A stretch of 13,850 bases of DNA from an uncultured Clostridia bacterium (GCA_937907645.1 CALCWV010000024.1:1-13850), one strand, 5' to 3'; positions 7,251 to 13,305 are shown, counted from the stretch's first letter. Made by a program: numbers and translations. The notes: generated by a model from the letters alone, not told the origin.

Positions 7251-7535
7251 CTACTTTGCTTTAGCAGACTTTGCTGCTTTCTTTTCTGCATGTCCCTTGT
7301 ATGTTCTTGTTGGAGCAAATTCTCCTAATTTGTGTCCAACCATATCAGCTGTTACATAAACAGGAATGTGTTTTTTGCCGTTGTAAACAGCAAATGTAAA
7401 GCCGATAAAGTCAGGATAAATTGTTGAAGAACGTGACCATGTTTTGATAGGTTTCTTTGTTCCAGAAGTTAACATTTCATTAACTTTCTTAACTAAACTT
7501 GCATGAACATAAGGTTTCTTTAATGTTTTACTCAT
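7251..7535 (-). CDS. rpsS: 30S ribosomal protein S19
   Basis: Small-subunit head protein that forms a complex with S13 and contacts tRNA and inter-subunit bridges. The 94-residue product shows the strong family core IKTWSRSSTIYPDFIGFTFAV and the signature VTADMVGHKLGEFAPTRTY, ending in a lysine/alanine tail. The N-terminus MSKTLKKPYVHASL is slightly divergent from the usual SLKKGPFVDEHL form. Order rplB-rpsS-rplV is canonical, with gaps of 9 and 13 bp. Confidence 0.98.
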   Translation of the reverse strand: MSKTLKKPYVHASLVKKVNEMLTSGTKKPIKTWSRSSTIYPDFIGFTFAVYNGKKHIPVYVTADMVGHKLGEFAPTRTYKGHAEKKAAKSAKAK

Positions 7536-7544
7536 TGTGCTCTC

Positions 7545-8372
7545 CTAATTAACTCTCTTAACCATCAAACGGTTAGAGCGATTTTTTCTCTTTCTAGTTT
7601 TAAGACCAAGAGCAGGTTTACCCCAAGGTGTAACAGGTGACTTAAGTCCAACTGGAGACTTACCTTCTCCTCCTCCATGTGGGTGGTCGTTAGGGTTCAT
7701 AGCAACACCACGAACTGCTGGTCTAACACCCATATGTCTCTTTCTTCCTGCTTTTCCAAGTGAAACTAATTCGTGATCAATATTACCAACTGTTCCGATT
7801 GTAGCTCTGCAAGCAAGTAATACTTTTCTCATTTCACCACTTGGCATTCTAAGTGTAGCATAATTGCCTTCCTTAGCCATAAGTTGAACTTCGGCACCAG
7901 CAGAACGAGCAATTTGTCCACCTTTCTTAGGTTGAAGTTCGATGTTGTGAACTAAAGAACCAACTGGGATGTCTGATAATGGGAGATTATTTCCGACTTT
8001 TATTTCAATGTTTGATCCACTCATAAGAACGTCACCAACTTGTAATCCTACAGGTGCGATGATGTATCTCTTTTCACCGTCAACATAATTCAATAATGCG
8101 ATATATGCTGTTCTATTTGGATCGTATTCAATACCAACAACTTTAGCTGGGATATTGTCTTTATTTCTCTTAAAATCGATAATACGATATTTTTGTCTGT
8201 TTCCACCACCTTGGTGTCTTACAGTAATTCTACCTTGAGCGTTTCTTCCTGCATTCTTTTTCTTAACAGCAAGGAGTGATTTCTCAGGTTCTTTCTTTGT
8301 TACCTCATCAAATGTGGCAGAAGTATAGAATCTTCTTCCAGCTGATGTAGGATTTTTAGTCTTTATAGCCAT
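7545..8372 (-). CDS. rplB: 50S ribosomal protein L2
   Basis: One of the largest and most conserved 23S rRNA-binding proteins, needed for subunit association and peptidyl transferase assembly. The product has 275 residues, the normal size. It starts MAIKTKNPTSAGRRFYT. Clear motifs are GRNAQGRITVRHQGGGNRQK (42-61), IEYDPNRTAYIALLNYVDGE and the C-terminal RGVAMNPNDHPHGGGEGKSP (221-240). That last motif holds the histidine (His230) equivalent to the conserved residue linked to activity in E. coli L2. GGAGGAGTT provides the ribosome binding site. Confidence 0.99.
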   Translation of the reverse strand: MAIKTKNPTSAGRRFYTSATFDEVTKKEPEKSLLAVKKKNAGRNAQGRITVRHQGGGNRQKYRIIDFKRNKDNIPAKVVGIEYDPNRTAYIALLNYVDGEKRYIIAPVGLQVGDVLMSGSNIEIKVGNNLPLSDIPVGSLVHNIELQPKKGGQIARSAGAEVQLMAKEGNYATLRMPSGEMRKVLLACRATIGTVGNIDHELVSLGKAGRKRHMGVRPAVRGVAMNPNDHPHGGGEGKSPVGLKSPVTPWGKPALGLKTRKRKNRSNRLMVKRVN

Positions 8373-8387
8373 TGTTAACTCCTCCTA

Positions 8388-8690
8388 TTATGATAAGCTC
8401 TCAAAGAATGCGATTGGCTTTGAAGATTCTTTCAAAGTAACGATAGCTTTCTTATAATCACTTGTCTTGCCAACTGTTCTTCCGGCTTTTGTGTTCTGAG
8501 CTTTTGTTTTTCCTTTAACGTTAGCAGTATTTACTTTTTCAACCTGAACGTTGAAGATTTTTTCAACTGCTTTCTTGATTTCAGTTTTTGTTGCTCTCTT
8601 GTCAACTACGAATGAGTAAACTTTGTTTTGAATACCAACATAGCTTTTTTCTGTTAAGAGAGGTTTTCTAATAATTTCATATGCTTCCAT
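8388..8690 (-). CDS. rplW: 50S ribosomal protein L23
   Basis: Protein at the polypeptide tunnel exit, the main docking point for trigger factor and SRP. The 100 residues start MEAYEIIRKPLLTEKSY, with the family signature VVDKRATKTEIKKAVEKIFN in the middle and VKVNTANV-like strand residues after it (here VEKVNTANVKGK). The C-terminus is less conserved. The ATG overlaps the rplD stop by one base (TAATG), so the two are almost certainly translationally coupled. Slightly longer than the usual 93-97 residues. Confidence 0.97.
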   Translation of the reverse strand: MEAYEIIRKPLLTEKSYVGIQNKVYSFVVDKRATKTEIKKAVEKIFNVQVEKVNTANVKGKTKAQNTKAGRTVGKTSDYKKAIVTLKESSKPIAFFESLS

Positions 8691-9316
8691 TATTCTGCGT
8701 AAGCCTCCTCTATTGATTTGATTGCAGACTTTGTAAGAACAACATTTTTGTTTGCAACAACTTCATAAACATTGAGAAGATCAATTTCTTCGATGTCTAA
8801 GTTTTTGATGTTAGCGGTTGCTCTCTTGATCTCTGCGCTATTTTGATCATTAACAACAACAGTTTTTCCAGCGAACTTGAATGCGTTCATGAAAGCTTGG
8901 GCATCTTTAGTTTTTGCGCTAGCGATTTCAAATTTATCAAGAACTGTTACGCCACCCTCAGCGATCTTTGTGCTAATAGCAGAAAGAAGTGCGAGTCTCT
9001 TTGCTGTTTTGTTCATTTTCTTTGAGAAGTCTCTTGGCTTTGGTGCGAATACAACTCCACCGCCTGTCCATTGTGGACCTTTTGTTGAGCCGTGACGAGC
9101 ACGTCCAGTTTTCTTTTGTCTCCAAGGCTTCTTAGCATGTCCTCTTACTTCACTTCTTGTAAGAGCACTTTTTGTTCCCTGTCTTTGATTAGCGTTGTAA
9201 GCAACAACAGCTTCATGGATAAGGGCTTCATTATAAGGAACTGCGAAAAGGTCGTCTGATAATTCAATTTCACCAACTTCTTTAGCAGCCATGTCATAAA
9301 CTTTTAACTTTGCCAT
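8690..9316 (-). CDS. rplD: 50S ribosomal protein L4 (uL4)
   Basis: Large-subunit protein whose long loop lines the exit tunnel opposite L22. In E. coli, L4 also represses its own S10 operon by attenuation and translation control; whether that holds here is unknown. The product has 208 residues. The tunnel loop runs from about residue 46 to 96 and includes RGHAKKPWRQKKTGRARHG (58-76) and TGGGVVFAPKPRDFSKKMNK (84-103). N-terminal strand AKLKVYDMAAKEVGEIEL is typical. Order rplC-rplD-rplW is canonical, with an 11 bp gap before and a 1-base overlap after. Confidence 0.98.
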   Translation of the reverse strand: MAKLKVYDMAAKEVGEIELSDDLFAVPYNEALIHEAVVAYNANQRQGTKSALTRSEVRGHAKKPWRQKKTGRARHGSTKGPQWTGGGVVFAPKPRDFSKKMNKTAKRLALLSAISTKIAEGGVTVLDKFEIASAKTKDAQAFMNAFKFAGKTVVVNDQNSAEIKRATANIKNLDIEEIDLLNVYEVVANKNVVLTKSAIKSIEEAYAE

Positions 9317-9327
9317 TGTTGTCTCCT

Positions 9328-9960
9328 TTAAGCTTTCTTAGACTCACGGATTGCAACTAATGTCCCCTTTGGTCCTGGAACGCAACCCTTAACGAGTAAG
9401 ATATTTCTATCTTTGTCGACTTTAACTATTTCTAAATTTTGAATTGTAACTCTTTCACAACCATAATGACCAGGCATATGTTTGTTTTTGAAAACTCTTG
9501 ATGGTGTTGAGTTTGCACTCATTGAACCAACTTCTCTGTGAACAGGTCCTACACCGTGAGTCATTTTTAATCTTTGTTGATTCCATCTCTGGATAACACC
9601 AGTGAAACCTCTACCTCTTGTTGTTGCTGTTGCATCAACTTTATCTCCTTCAGCGAAGATTTCACAATTGATTACGTTACCGACTTCATAATCTTTTGCG
9701 TTTTCGATTCTTAATTCTCTTAAAACCTTAGCAGGTTCAACGTTAGCTTTCTTGTAAACTCCAAGTTGAGCTTTGTTAACTCTTTGTTCTTTTTGTTTTC
9801 CGAAACCAACTACTACTGAATCATAACCGTCTTTTTCAACTGTCTTAACTTGAACTACATCACAAGGACCAGCTTCAATAACAGTTACAGGAACTACTAA
9901 GCCGTTTGATGAGAAGACTTGAGTCATTCCAAGTTTTTTACCTATAATTGCTTTTTTCAT
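9328..9960 (-). CDS. rplC: 50S ribosomal protein L3
   Basis: Early-assembling large-subunit protein; its extended loop reaches the peptidyl transferase centre. The 210 residues start MKKAIIGKKLGMTQVFSSNG. The loop region contains RGRGFTGVIQRWNQQRLKMT (115-134) and HGVGPVHREVGSMS (135-148), then STPSRVFKNKHMPGHYG and the conserved ERVTIQNLEIVKVD (169-182). The C-terminus VKGCVPGPKGTLVAIRES is standard. It is the second gene of the operon, 17 bp after rpsJ, with an AAGGAGGAAAGG ribosome binding site. Confidence 0.98.
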   Translation of the reverse strand: MKKAIIGKKLGMTQVFSSNGLVVPVTVIEAGPCDVVQVKTVEKDGYDSVVVGFGKQKEQRVNKAQLGVYKKANVEPAKVLRELRIENAKDYEVGNVINCEIFAEGDKVDATATTRGRGFTGVIQRWNQQRLKMTHGVGPVHREVGSMSANSTPSRVFKNKHMPGHYGCERVTIQNLEIVKVDKDRNILLVKGCVPGPKGTLVAIRESKKA

Positions 9961-9977
9961 AAATCAGCCTTTCCTCC

Positions 9978-10286
9978 TTATAATTTAATTTGAATATCTA
10001 CCCCAGCTGGAAGGTCGAGCTTCATAAGAGCGTCGACAGCCTTTGTTGAAGGACTGTAGATATCAATCAATCTTTTATGTGTTTTGCTTTCGAATTGTTC
10101 TCTACTATCTTTGTTTTTGTGTGGAGAACGAATTACTGTAACCACTTCTCTATCTGTTGGAAGTGGAATAGGGCCAGCGACTTTAGCGCCGAACTTTTCT
10201 ACTGTGTCAATAATTCTTTTGCAAGCATTATCGATAAGTGAGTGTTCATAGGCCTTTAATTTAATTCTAATTTTTTGTGTTGCCAT
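9978..10286 (-). CDS. rpsJ: 30S ribosomal protein S10 (NusE)
   Basis: Small-subunit head protein; as NusE it also joins NusB in transcription antitermination complexes. The product has 102 residues, the standard length. Clear family sequence: IRIKLKAYEHSLIDNACKRI (6-25), GPIPLPTDREVVTVIRSPH (38-56), then KDSREQFESKTHKRLIDIY and the end LPAGVDIQIKL. It is the first gene of the S10-spc transcript. A perfect AGGAGG (10295-10300) lies 8 nt before the ATG and is next to a small hairpin at 10301-10312, so access to the start could be modulated. Confidence 0.99.
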   Translation of the reverse strand: MATQKIRIKLKAYEHSLIDNACKRIIDTVEKFGAKVAGPIPLPTDREVVTVIRSPHKNKDSREQFESKTHKRLIDIYSPSTKAVDALMKLDLPAGVDIQIKL

Positions 10287-10523
10287 TTAATAAACCTCCT
10301 GTATAGCAATACCGACTCACATTTACTTAATTTTCCCGCAATATGCGCTCTTTTTGTTCAAATACTGAACCCTCGAACACTAACCCGGGTGTATCATGCT
10401 GTAAGACTTAAAAAAATGTGAAGTTGTCGGCCGCCTTCAATCTAAGTTGAAGACTTGTCCGTATAAGTTCTCTTTGATTGCCGGTAACCAAAGTAACCTC
10501 ATACTTCAACCCATAATCACAGC
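10287..10523 (-). promoter_or_regulatory. Structured 5' leader of the S10 operon with attenuator-like alternative hairpins
   Basis: About 237 nt lie between the predicted transcription start and rpsJ. In RNA order, four complementary segments are visible: 1, GTTGAAG (10510-10504); 2, CTTCAAC (10452-10446); 3, TTGAAG (10440-10435); 4, CTTCA (10423-10419), followed by T7 (10416-10410). Segment 2 can pair with 1 or 3, and 3 with 2 or 4, so 3:4 plus the T run could act as a terminator that 2:3 prevents. Between 1 and 2 sits an 8-bp hairpin (10493-10486 with 10479-10472, one G-U pair). Nearer the gene are hairpins at 10370-10356, 10347-10337 and 10312-10301. The 3:4 stem is only 5 bp, so termination would be weak. 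E. coli S10 leaders are controlled by L4; I see no sequence match that proves the same here. Confidence 0.5.
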
Positions 10524-10524
10524 A

Positions 10525-10558
10525 ATTGTATTGTAACAAAATAGGCAATAAAAGTCAA
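10525..10558 (-). promoter_or_regulatory. Promoter of the S10-spc operon
   Basis: On the minus strand: -35 TTGACT (10558-10553), spacer of exactly 17 bp, -10 TACAAT (10535-10530) with an upstream TGn, so an extended -10 element. A second overlapping TACAAT lies 5 bp further (10530-10525). Transcription should start near 10523. This is the only good sigma-70/SigA-type match between the exporter's terminator and rpsJ. Confidence 0.8.
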
Positions 10559-10590
10559 GCCTTTTTCATAAGTTTTTCAAGTTTTTTTAA
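10559..10590 (-). promoter_or_regulatory. Phased A-tracts upstream of the S10 promoter (UP-element-like)
   Basis: Three A-tracts on the minus strand (10588-10582, 10577-10573, 10566-10562) have centres about 10-11 bp apart, one per helical turn, directly upstream of the -35. Such arrays bend DNA and often bind the RNA polymerase alpha C-terminal domain at strong promoters. That function is inferred from position and phasing only. Confidence 0.5.
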
Positions 10591-10703
10591 TTATCAACTT
10601 TATTAATAAAAACAACACTAACGATATATACTTTATTTCTCTACAAATAGAGTGTTTTTATTTATAAGTTTATAAAAAAATAAAATACAAAATTAATATA
10701 AAA

Positions 10704-10783
10704 AAATAATTAATTTTTAATAAAAATGTGGATAATTATTAGAATTAAATAATTAATTTTTTAAATTAAAAAAATAATTAATT
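10704..10783. repeat. Three copies of AAATAATTAATT
   Basis: Identical 12-mers at 10704-10715, 10747-10758 and 10772-10783 within the AT-rich spacer. Spacings are 43 and 25 bp, so they are not an evenly spaced iteron array. In DNA this AT-rich, short repeats arise easily by chance or slippage. Confidence 0.35.
10727..10735 (-). promoter_or_regulatory. Perfect DnaA-box match in AT-rich DNA
   Basis: TGTGGATAA on the plus strand is the complement of the classical TTATCCACA DnaA box. It sits between the first and second AT repeats. A single box does not make an origin. Confidence 0.3.
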
Positions 10784-10814
10784 ATGAAAATTAAAATTAA
10801 ATATTTATTTTAAT

Positions 10815-10840
10815 TAAAAAAAGAGGCAAAAAGCCCCTTT
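10815..10840 (-). terminator. Rho-independent terminator of the ABC exporter gene
   Basis: On the minus strand an 8-bp stem, AAAGGGGC (10840-10833) with GCCTCTTT (10827-10820), one G-U pair, closes a TTTTT loop. It runs into a T7 tail (10822-10816). The stem begins directly at the exporter's stop codon. It separates the exporter from the S10 operon. Confidence 0.85.
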
Positions 10841-12724
10841 TTATTCCATTTTATTTTCTATTTTATATAGGTCATTATATTCTTTACAATTTTTCATAAG
10901 TTCACTGTGAGTTCCCTCTGCAATAACCTTTCCACCATTTATAAATATTAATTTATCACAGCCTACAATTGTGGATAACCTATGTGCAATAATTATAACT
11001 GTGTGGTCAGCTTGAAGTTTAGAAATAACCTCTTGAATTTCTCTTTGGTTTTCGTTATCTAAAGCACTGGTCGCCTCGTCAAAGATAAGAACTTTTGAAT
11101 CTCTAAGGAGAGCTCTTGCAATTGCAAGTCTTTGACGTTGTCCCCCGCTAAGCTGCAATCCGCCTTCGCCGAGCTTTGTTTCAAGCCCCTCTTCTCTTGC
11201 CAAGATAACGCTGTCAAGGTTTACTTTCTTTGCTATATCAATTAACTCTTCATCCGTCGCATCTTTTTTAACAATTCTAAGATTTTCTGCAAAGGAAATA
11301 TTGAATATGTAAGGATTTTGTGAAACTACTGAAACCGCCCCTCGAAGTGTTTCTTCATTTAAAGTTTTGACATCTTTATTGTCTAGCAAAACCTTTCCAG
11401 AGTCGCAGTCATATAGGCGAGGAATAAGATTAATTATTGTCGTTTTCCCAGCGCCACTTTCGCCCACAATTCCAACGCATTTGTTAGGTTCAACAACGAA
11501 ACTTACTTTATCTAAAACAATGTTGCCCTTCTTATCTTTTTGGTCAGAATATGCAAAGCTAACATTCTTAAATTCAATTTTTCCCTTGATATTTTTGATT
11601 GTTTTATCCCCGAAGACTTCAACTGGAAACTTACTGTCATCAAGGATCTCACATAGTCTGTCGCCAGCAACATCTCTTATTACTTTTTGATTTTTTAATG
11701 TGGATAGATACCAGAATAAATTTTCAAAACTTCCCCTGTATGAAAAGAACATCATAACTGTTCCAAGAGTAACCATATTATCTCTTAAAAATATCGCAAC
11801 CATTGAGAAAAAAACTAAATTTCTTGTTAAAACAATCAGATTATTAATAAGTTGAGTAATTGTTGTTTTATTATTGCTGTCGTATGCTGCATTAATTTTA
11901 TATTCATTATACTTGTATAATTTTTCTAGTACTATATTTTTCACATTTAAAAGTTTAACATCTTGCATTCCTCGCACGCTTTCATTATTAACTCCTGCGA
12001 TTTTATCACTTATTGCATTTTCTCTCTTTCTAACCAGTTTAGTCACTTTATTTTCATAAATTATATTAAAGATCCAACGTGCAAGACCAAACCCAAGCAG
12101 AATTGATGCTATAAATGGAGATATAATAGTTGAATAAATAATCATTCCAAGGCAATCAATAATTGCGCAGTATTTTAGAATCACTTTAATCCAATAATCA
12201 ATATATTGTGACAAGTTAGATTGTATTTTGTTTAAGACTTCACCTGTATTTAATAATTTAAAGCTTTCATATTTTGCATTTAAAATCTTTTCATTCATTT
12301 TATTGCGGATATTGCGAACGATTCGTCCACTAGCCCTCCTCAAGAAGAAGTATATAGCTATTTCGCTAAGCTCCATCACTAATCCAATAGCTATGTATAT
12401 AAATATTAATTTAATAGCATCGTCCCAGCTTCCAAGGGTTAAATATGTATTATATCTTTGAAATAGATATGCTGGAACAAAGGAAATTATTGACAAAAGA
12501 ACCATACAACAAGAGCAAATAATAATTATCTTTTTCTCCGATCTTAGTAAAGAATTCAAAAGCTTTTTATTTTGTTTACTTTCTTTTTTATCACTCTTTT
12601 TGACTAGTTTTCTATATGAAACCCCATATTTTTCTTGATAAATCTTCTCTTTTTTATCAAGTTTTTTCTCTAATCTTGCTTGTTTCTTTTCCAAACGCGC
12701 CTGTTTTTTCTCTTCTTTCGTCAT
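10841..12724 (-). CDS. ABC transporter, exporter type, fused membrane and ATPase domains
   Basis: Half-transporter of 627 residues that should work as a dimer in the cytoplasmic membrane, exporting an unknown substrate by ATP hydrolysis. A lysine-rich cytosolic N-terminus (1-60) contains a doubled QARLEKK repeat. Membrane segments lie near 66-88, 105-128, 181-218 and 294-335. The ATPase domain has Walker A GESGAGKT (421-428), Q-loop Gln469, signature LSGGQ (525-529), Walker B VLIFDEA (545-551), D-loop SALD and H-loop His581, so it looks catalytically complete. The ATG at 12724 is chosen because GGGAGGAG lies 1 nt upstream of a T before it and the promoter would start transcription near 12740. 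A longer frame from 12790 would begin before that. It has its own promoter and terminator. Related families export drugs, peptides or lipids; the substrate cannot be read from the sequence. Confidence 0.93.
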   Translation of the reverse strand: MTKEEKKQARLEKKQARLEKKLDKKEKIYQEKYGVSYRKLVKKSDKKESKQNKKLLNSLLRSEKKIIIICSCCMVLLSIISFVPAYLFQRYNTYLTLGSWDDAIKLIFIYIAIGLVMELSEIAIYFFLRRASGRIVRNIRNKMNEKILNAKYESFKLLNTGEVLNKIQSNLSQYIDYWIKVILKYCAIIDCLGMIIYSTIISPFIASILLGFGLARWIFNIIYENKVTKLVRKRENAISDKIAGVNNESVRGMQDVKLLNVKNIVLEKLYKYNEYKINAAYDSNNKTTITQLINNLIVLTRNLVFFSMVAIFLRDNMVTLGTVMMFFSYRGSFENLFWYLSTLKNQKVIRDVAGDRLCEILDDSKFPVEVFGDKTIKNIKGKIEFKNVSFAYSDQKDKKGNIVLDKVSFVVEPNKCVGIVGESGAGKTTIINLIPRLYDCDSGKVLLDNKDVKTLNEETLRGAVSVVSQNPYIFNISFAENLRIVKKDATDEELIDIAKKVNLDSVILAREEGLETKLGEGGLQLSGGQRQRLAIARALLRDSKVLIFDEATSALDNENQREIQEVISKLQADHTVIIIAHRLSTIVGCDKLIFINGGKVIAEGTHSELMKNCKEYNDLYKIENKME

Positions 12725-12746
12725 ACTCCTCCCTCTAATAGCCCTT

Positions 12747-12775
12747 ATTCTAACATACCAAACACTCATTGTCAA
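12747..12775 (-). promoter_or_regulatory. Promoter of the ABC exporter gene
   Basis: Minus strand: -35 TTGACA (12775-12770), 17-bp spacer, -10 TAGAAT (12752-12747) preceded by TGT, an extended -10. Expected start near 12740 leaves a leader of only about 16 nt with the ribosome binding site. This rules against translation from the in-frame ATG at 12790. Confidence 0.8.
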
Positions 12776-12782
12776 TAAAAAG

Positions 12783-12798
12783 TTATCCACAACTTGTG
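12783..12798. promoter_or_regulatory. DnaA box overlapping an inverted repeat upstream of the exporter promoter
   Basis: TTATCCACA (12783-12791), a perfect DnaA-box match, overlaps the dyad CACAACTTGTG (12788-12798). They lie about 8-23 bp upstream of the -35 box, a usual position for a regulator. The 9-mer TCCACAACT recurs at 12861-12869. A regulator-binding role is inferred from position only. Confidence 0.3.
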
Positions 12799-12902
12799 AA
12801 GGTTCTAGCGAACTGTTAACTTCCTTGCTTTTAAGATCCGTAAGAGGGATTGCTTTTCACTCCACAACTCTGCGATTGATTTTTATAAAAACACATATAA
12901 AA
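12799..12902. other. Intergenic DNA, nothing assigned
   Basis: No coding frame, tRNA or recognised RNA. A small hairpin GTTC-TAGC-GAAC lies at 12803-12814. A weak possible plus-strand promoter (TCCACA at 12861-12866, TATAAA at 12884-12889, 17-bp spacing) precedes the structured element; the -35 match is poor. Confidence 0.4.
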
Positions 12903-13129
12903 ATTTTGATAAAAAATCGAGTGAGTCACGAGGCTCGCTGTTCTCCTCTGGAATGAGTTTAGTTCTCTAAATGATTTTCAGAGGGGGACAGCAGAAACAA
13001 AGTGAATCGCCCAATTTTTTATCTAAAATCAGGCTCGACGGTCGGCTAAAGGTGGCGCATAGTAACCTATGTAACCATCTCGGGTGGGTCTCAGTAAACG
13101 CAGTCATGCAAACTTTTTTTGTCTAAAAT
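12903..13129 (+). ncRNA. Unassigned structured element of two diverged 100-bp units, possible non-coding RNA
   Basis: More GC-rich than its flanks, with stops in all frames. The first half (12903-13029) folds into one long hairpin. A 15-bp base stem (12903-12917 with 13014-13029, one bulge) leads to a 7-position stem with one mismatch (12923-12929/13002-13008), then a 14-bp stem (12937-12950/12979-12992) and an apical stem with UUCU loop (12957-12972). The second half has a bulged stem at 13032-13047 and a hairpin at 13051-13079 with loop UAAC, then T7 (13114-13120). Positions that pair as G-U on the plus strand would be A-C mismatches on the minus strand, favouring plus-strand RNA. The two halves align at an offset of exactly 100. 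I cannot match it to tmRNA, 6S, SRP, RNase P or a known riboswitch. A dispersed intergenic repeat or small mobile element is the main alternative. Confidence 0.4.
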
Positions 13130-13154
13130 AAAAAAAGAAGATCCAAAGCTCTTC
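13130..13154 (-). terminator. Degraded second terminator, copy of the 5S terminator
   Basis: Minus strand: GAAGA (13154-13150) and TCTTC (13141-13137) with an 8-nt loop and a T7 tail (13136-13130). The surrounding bases match the intact terminator after 5S, but three inner pairs are lost. It may still act as a weak backup terminator. Confidence 0.5.
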
Positions 13155-13159
13155 ATTTT

Positions 13160-13179
13160 TTGGAAATCCAGCAGTTTTC
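13160..13179 (-). pseudogene. Remnant of a 5S rRNA 3' end
   Basis: TTGGAAATCCAGCAGTTTTC occurs here and again, identically, at 13300-13319, where it covers the last 14 or so nucleotides of 5S and the bases after it. With the adjoining degraded terminator this is a partial duplicate shifted by 140 bp. No other convincing 5S sequence is present, so it is a fragment. Confidence 0.55.
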
Positions 13180-13183
13180 ATTA

Positions 13184-13203
13184 GAAAAAGCAATCGCTTT
13201 TTC
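13184..13203. other. Perfect 8-bp hairpin in the 5S-remnant region
   Basis: GAAAAAGC (13184-13191) and GCTTTTTC (13196-13203) around a 4-base loop AATC. It could be a small terminator-like hairpin on either strand, as the T run is inside the stem. A second short palindrome, CTTCC-CAAG-GGAAG, lies at 13239-13252. Function unknown. Confidence 0.4.
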
Positions 13204-13272
13204 GCATCACCACGCACGCTTCCTCGACTTGGCGATATCTTCCCAAGGGAAGAGAGAAAACTTAAATAAAAT

Positions 13273-13297
13273 AAAAAAGAAGAGCTTTCGCTCTTCT
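13273..13297 (-). terminator. Rho-independent terminator of the rRNA operon
   Basis: Minus strand: AGAAGAGC (13297-13290), GAAA tetraloop, GCTCTTCT (13285-13278), then a T6 tail running into more T-rich sequence. It begins nine bases after the predicted 5S 3' end, the expected place for the end of an rrn transcript. Confidence 0.9.
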
Positions 13298-13305
13298 AAT
13301 TGGAA

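Larger units (their letters stand above)
10591..10814. other. Very AT-rich intergenic spacer, no gene
   Basis: Almost pure A/T between the S10 promoter region and the exporter terminator. I see no reading frame with a ribosome binding site and no RNA gene. It holds a few short repeats and one DnaA-box match, listed separately. An insulating or easily melted spacer is possible, but the sequence alone does not show a role. Confidence 0.6.

Noticed and set aside
10970..10978. Third perfect DnaA-box match
   Set aside because: It encodes the conserved RLST of the ATPase H-loop region, so the match is probably coding coincidence.
11367..11690. 107-codon plus-strand frame inside the exporter gene
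   Set aside because: Antisense shadow of the conserved ATPase domain.
12725..12790. N-terminal extension of the exporter from an ATG at 12790
   Set aside because: It would start upstream of the predicted transcription start (about 12740), overlaps the promoter and lacks a ribosome binding site.
12799..13300. tRNA, tmRNA, 6S, SRP RNA, RNase P RNA, T-box or other riboswitch
   Set aside because: No CCA end, T-loop, or family core motif could be found by eye on either strand.
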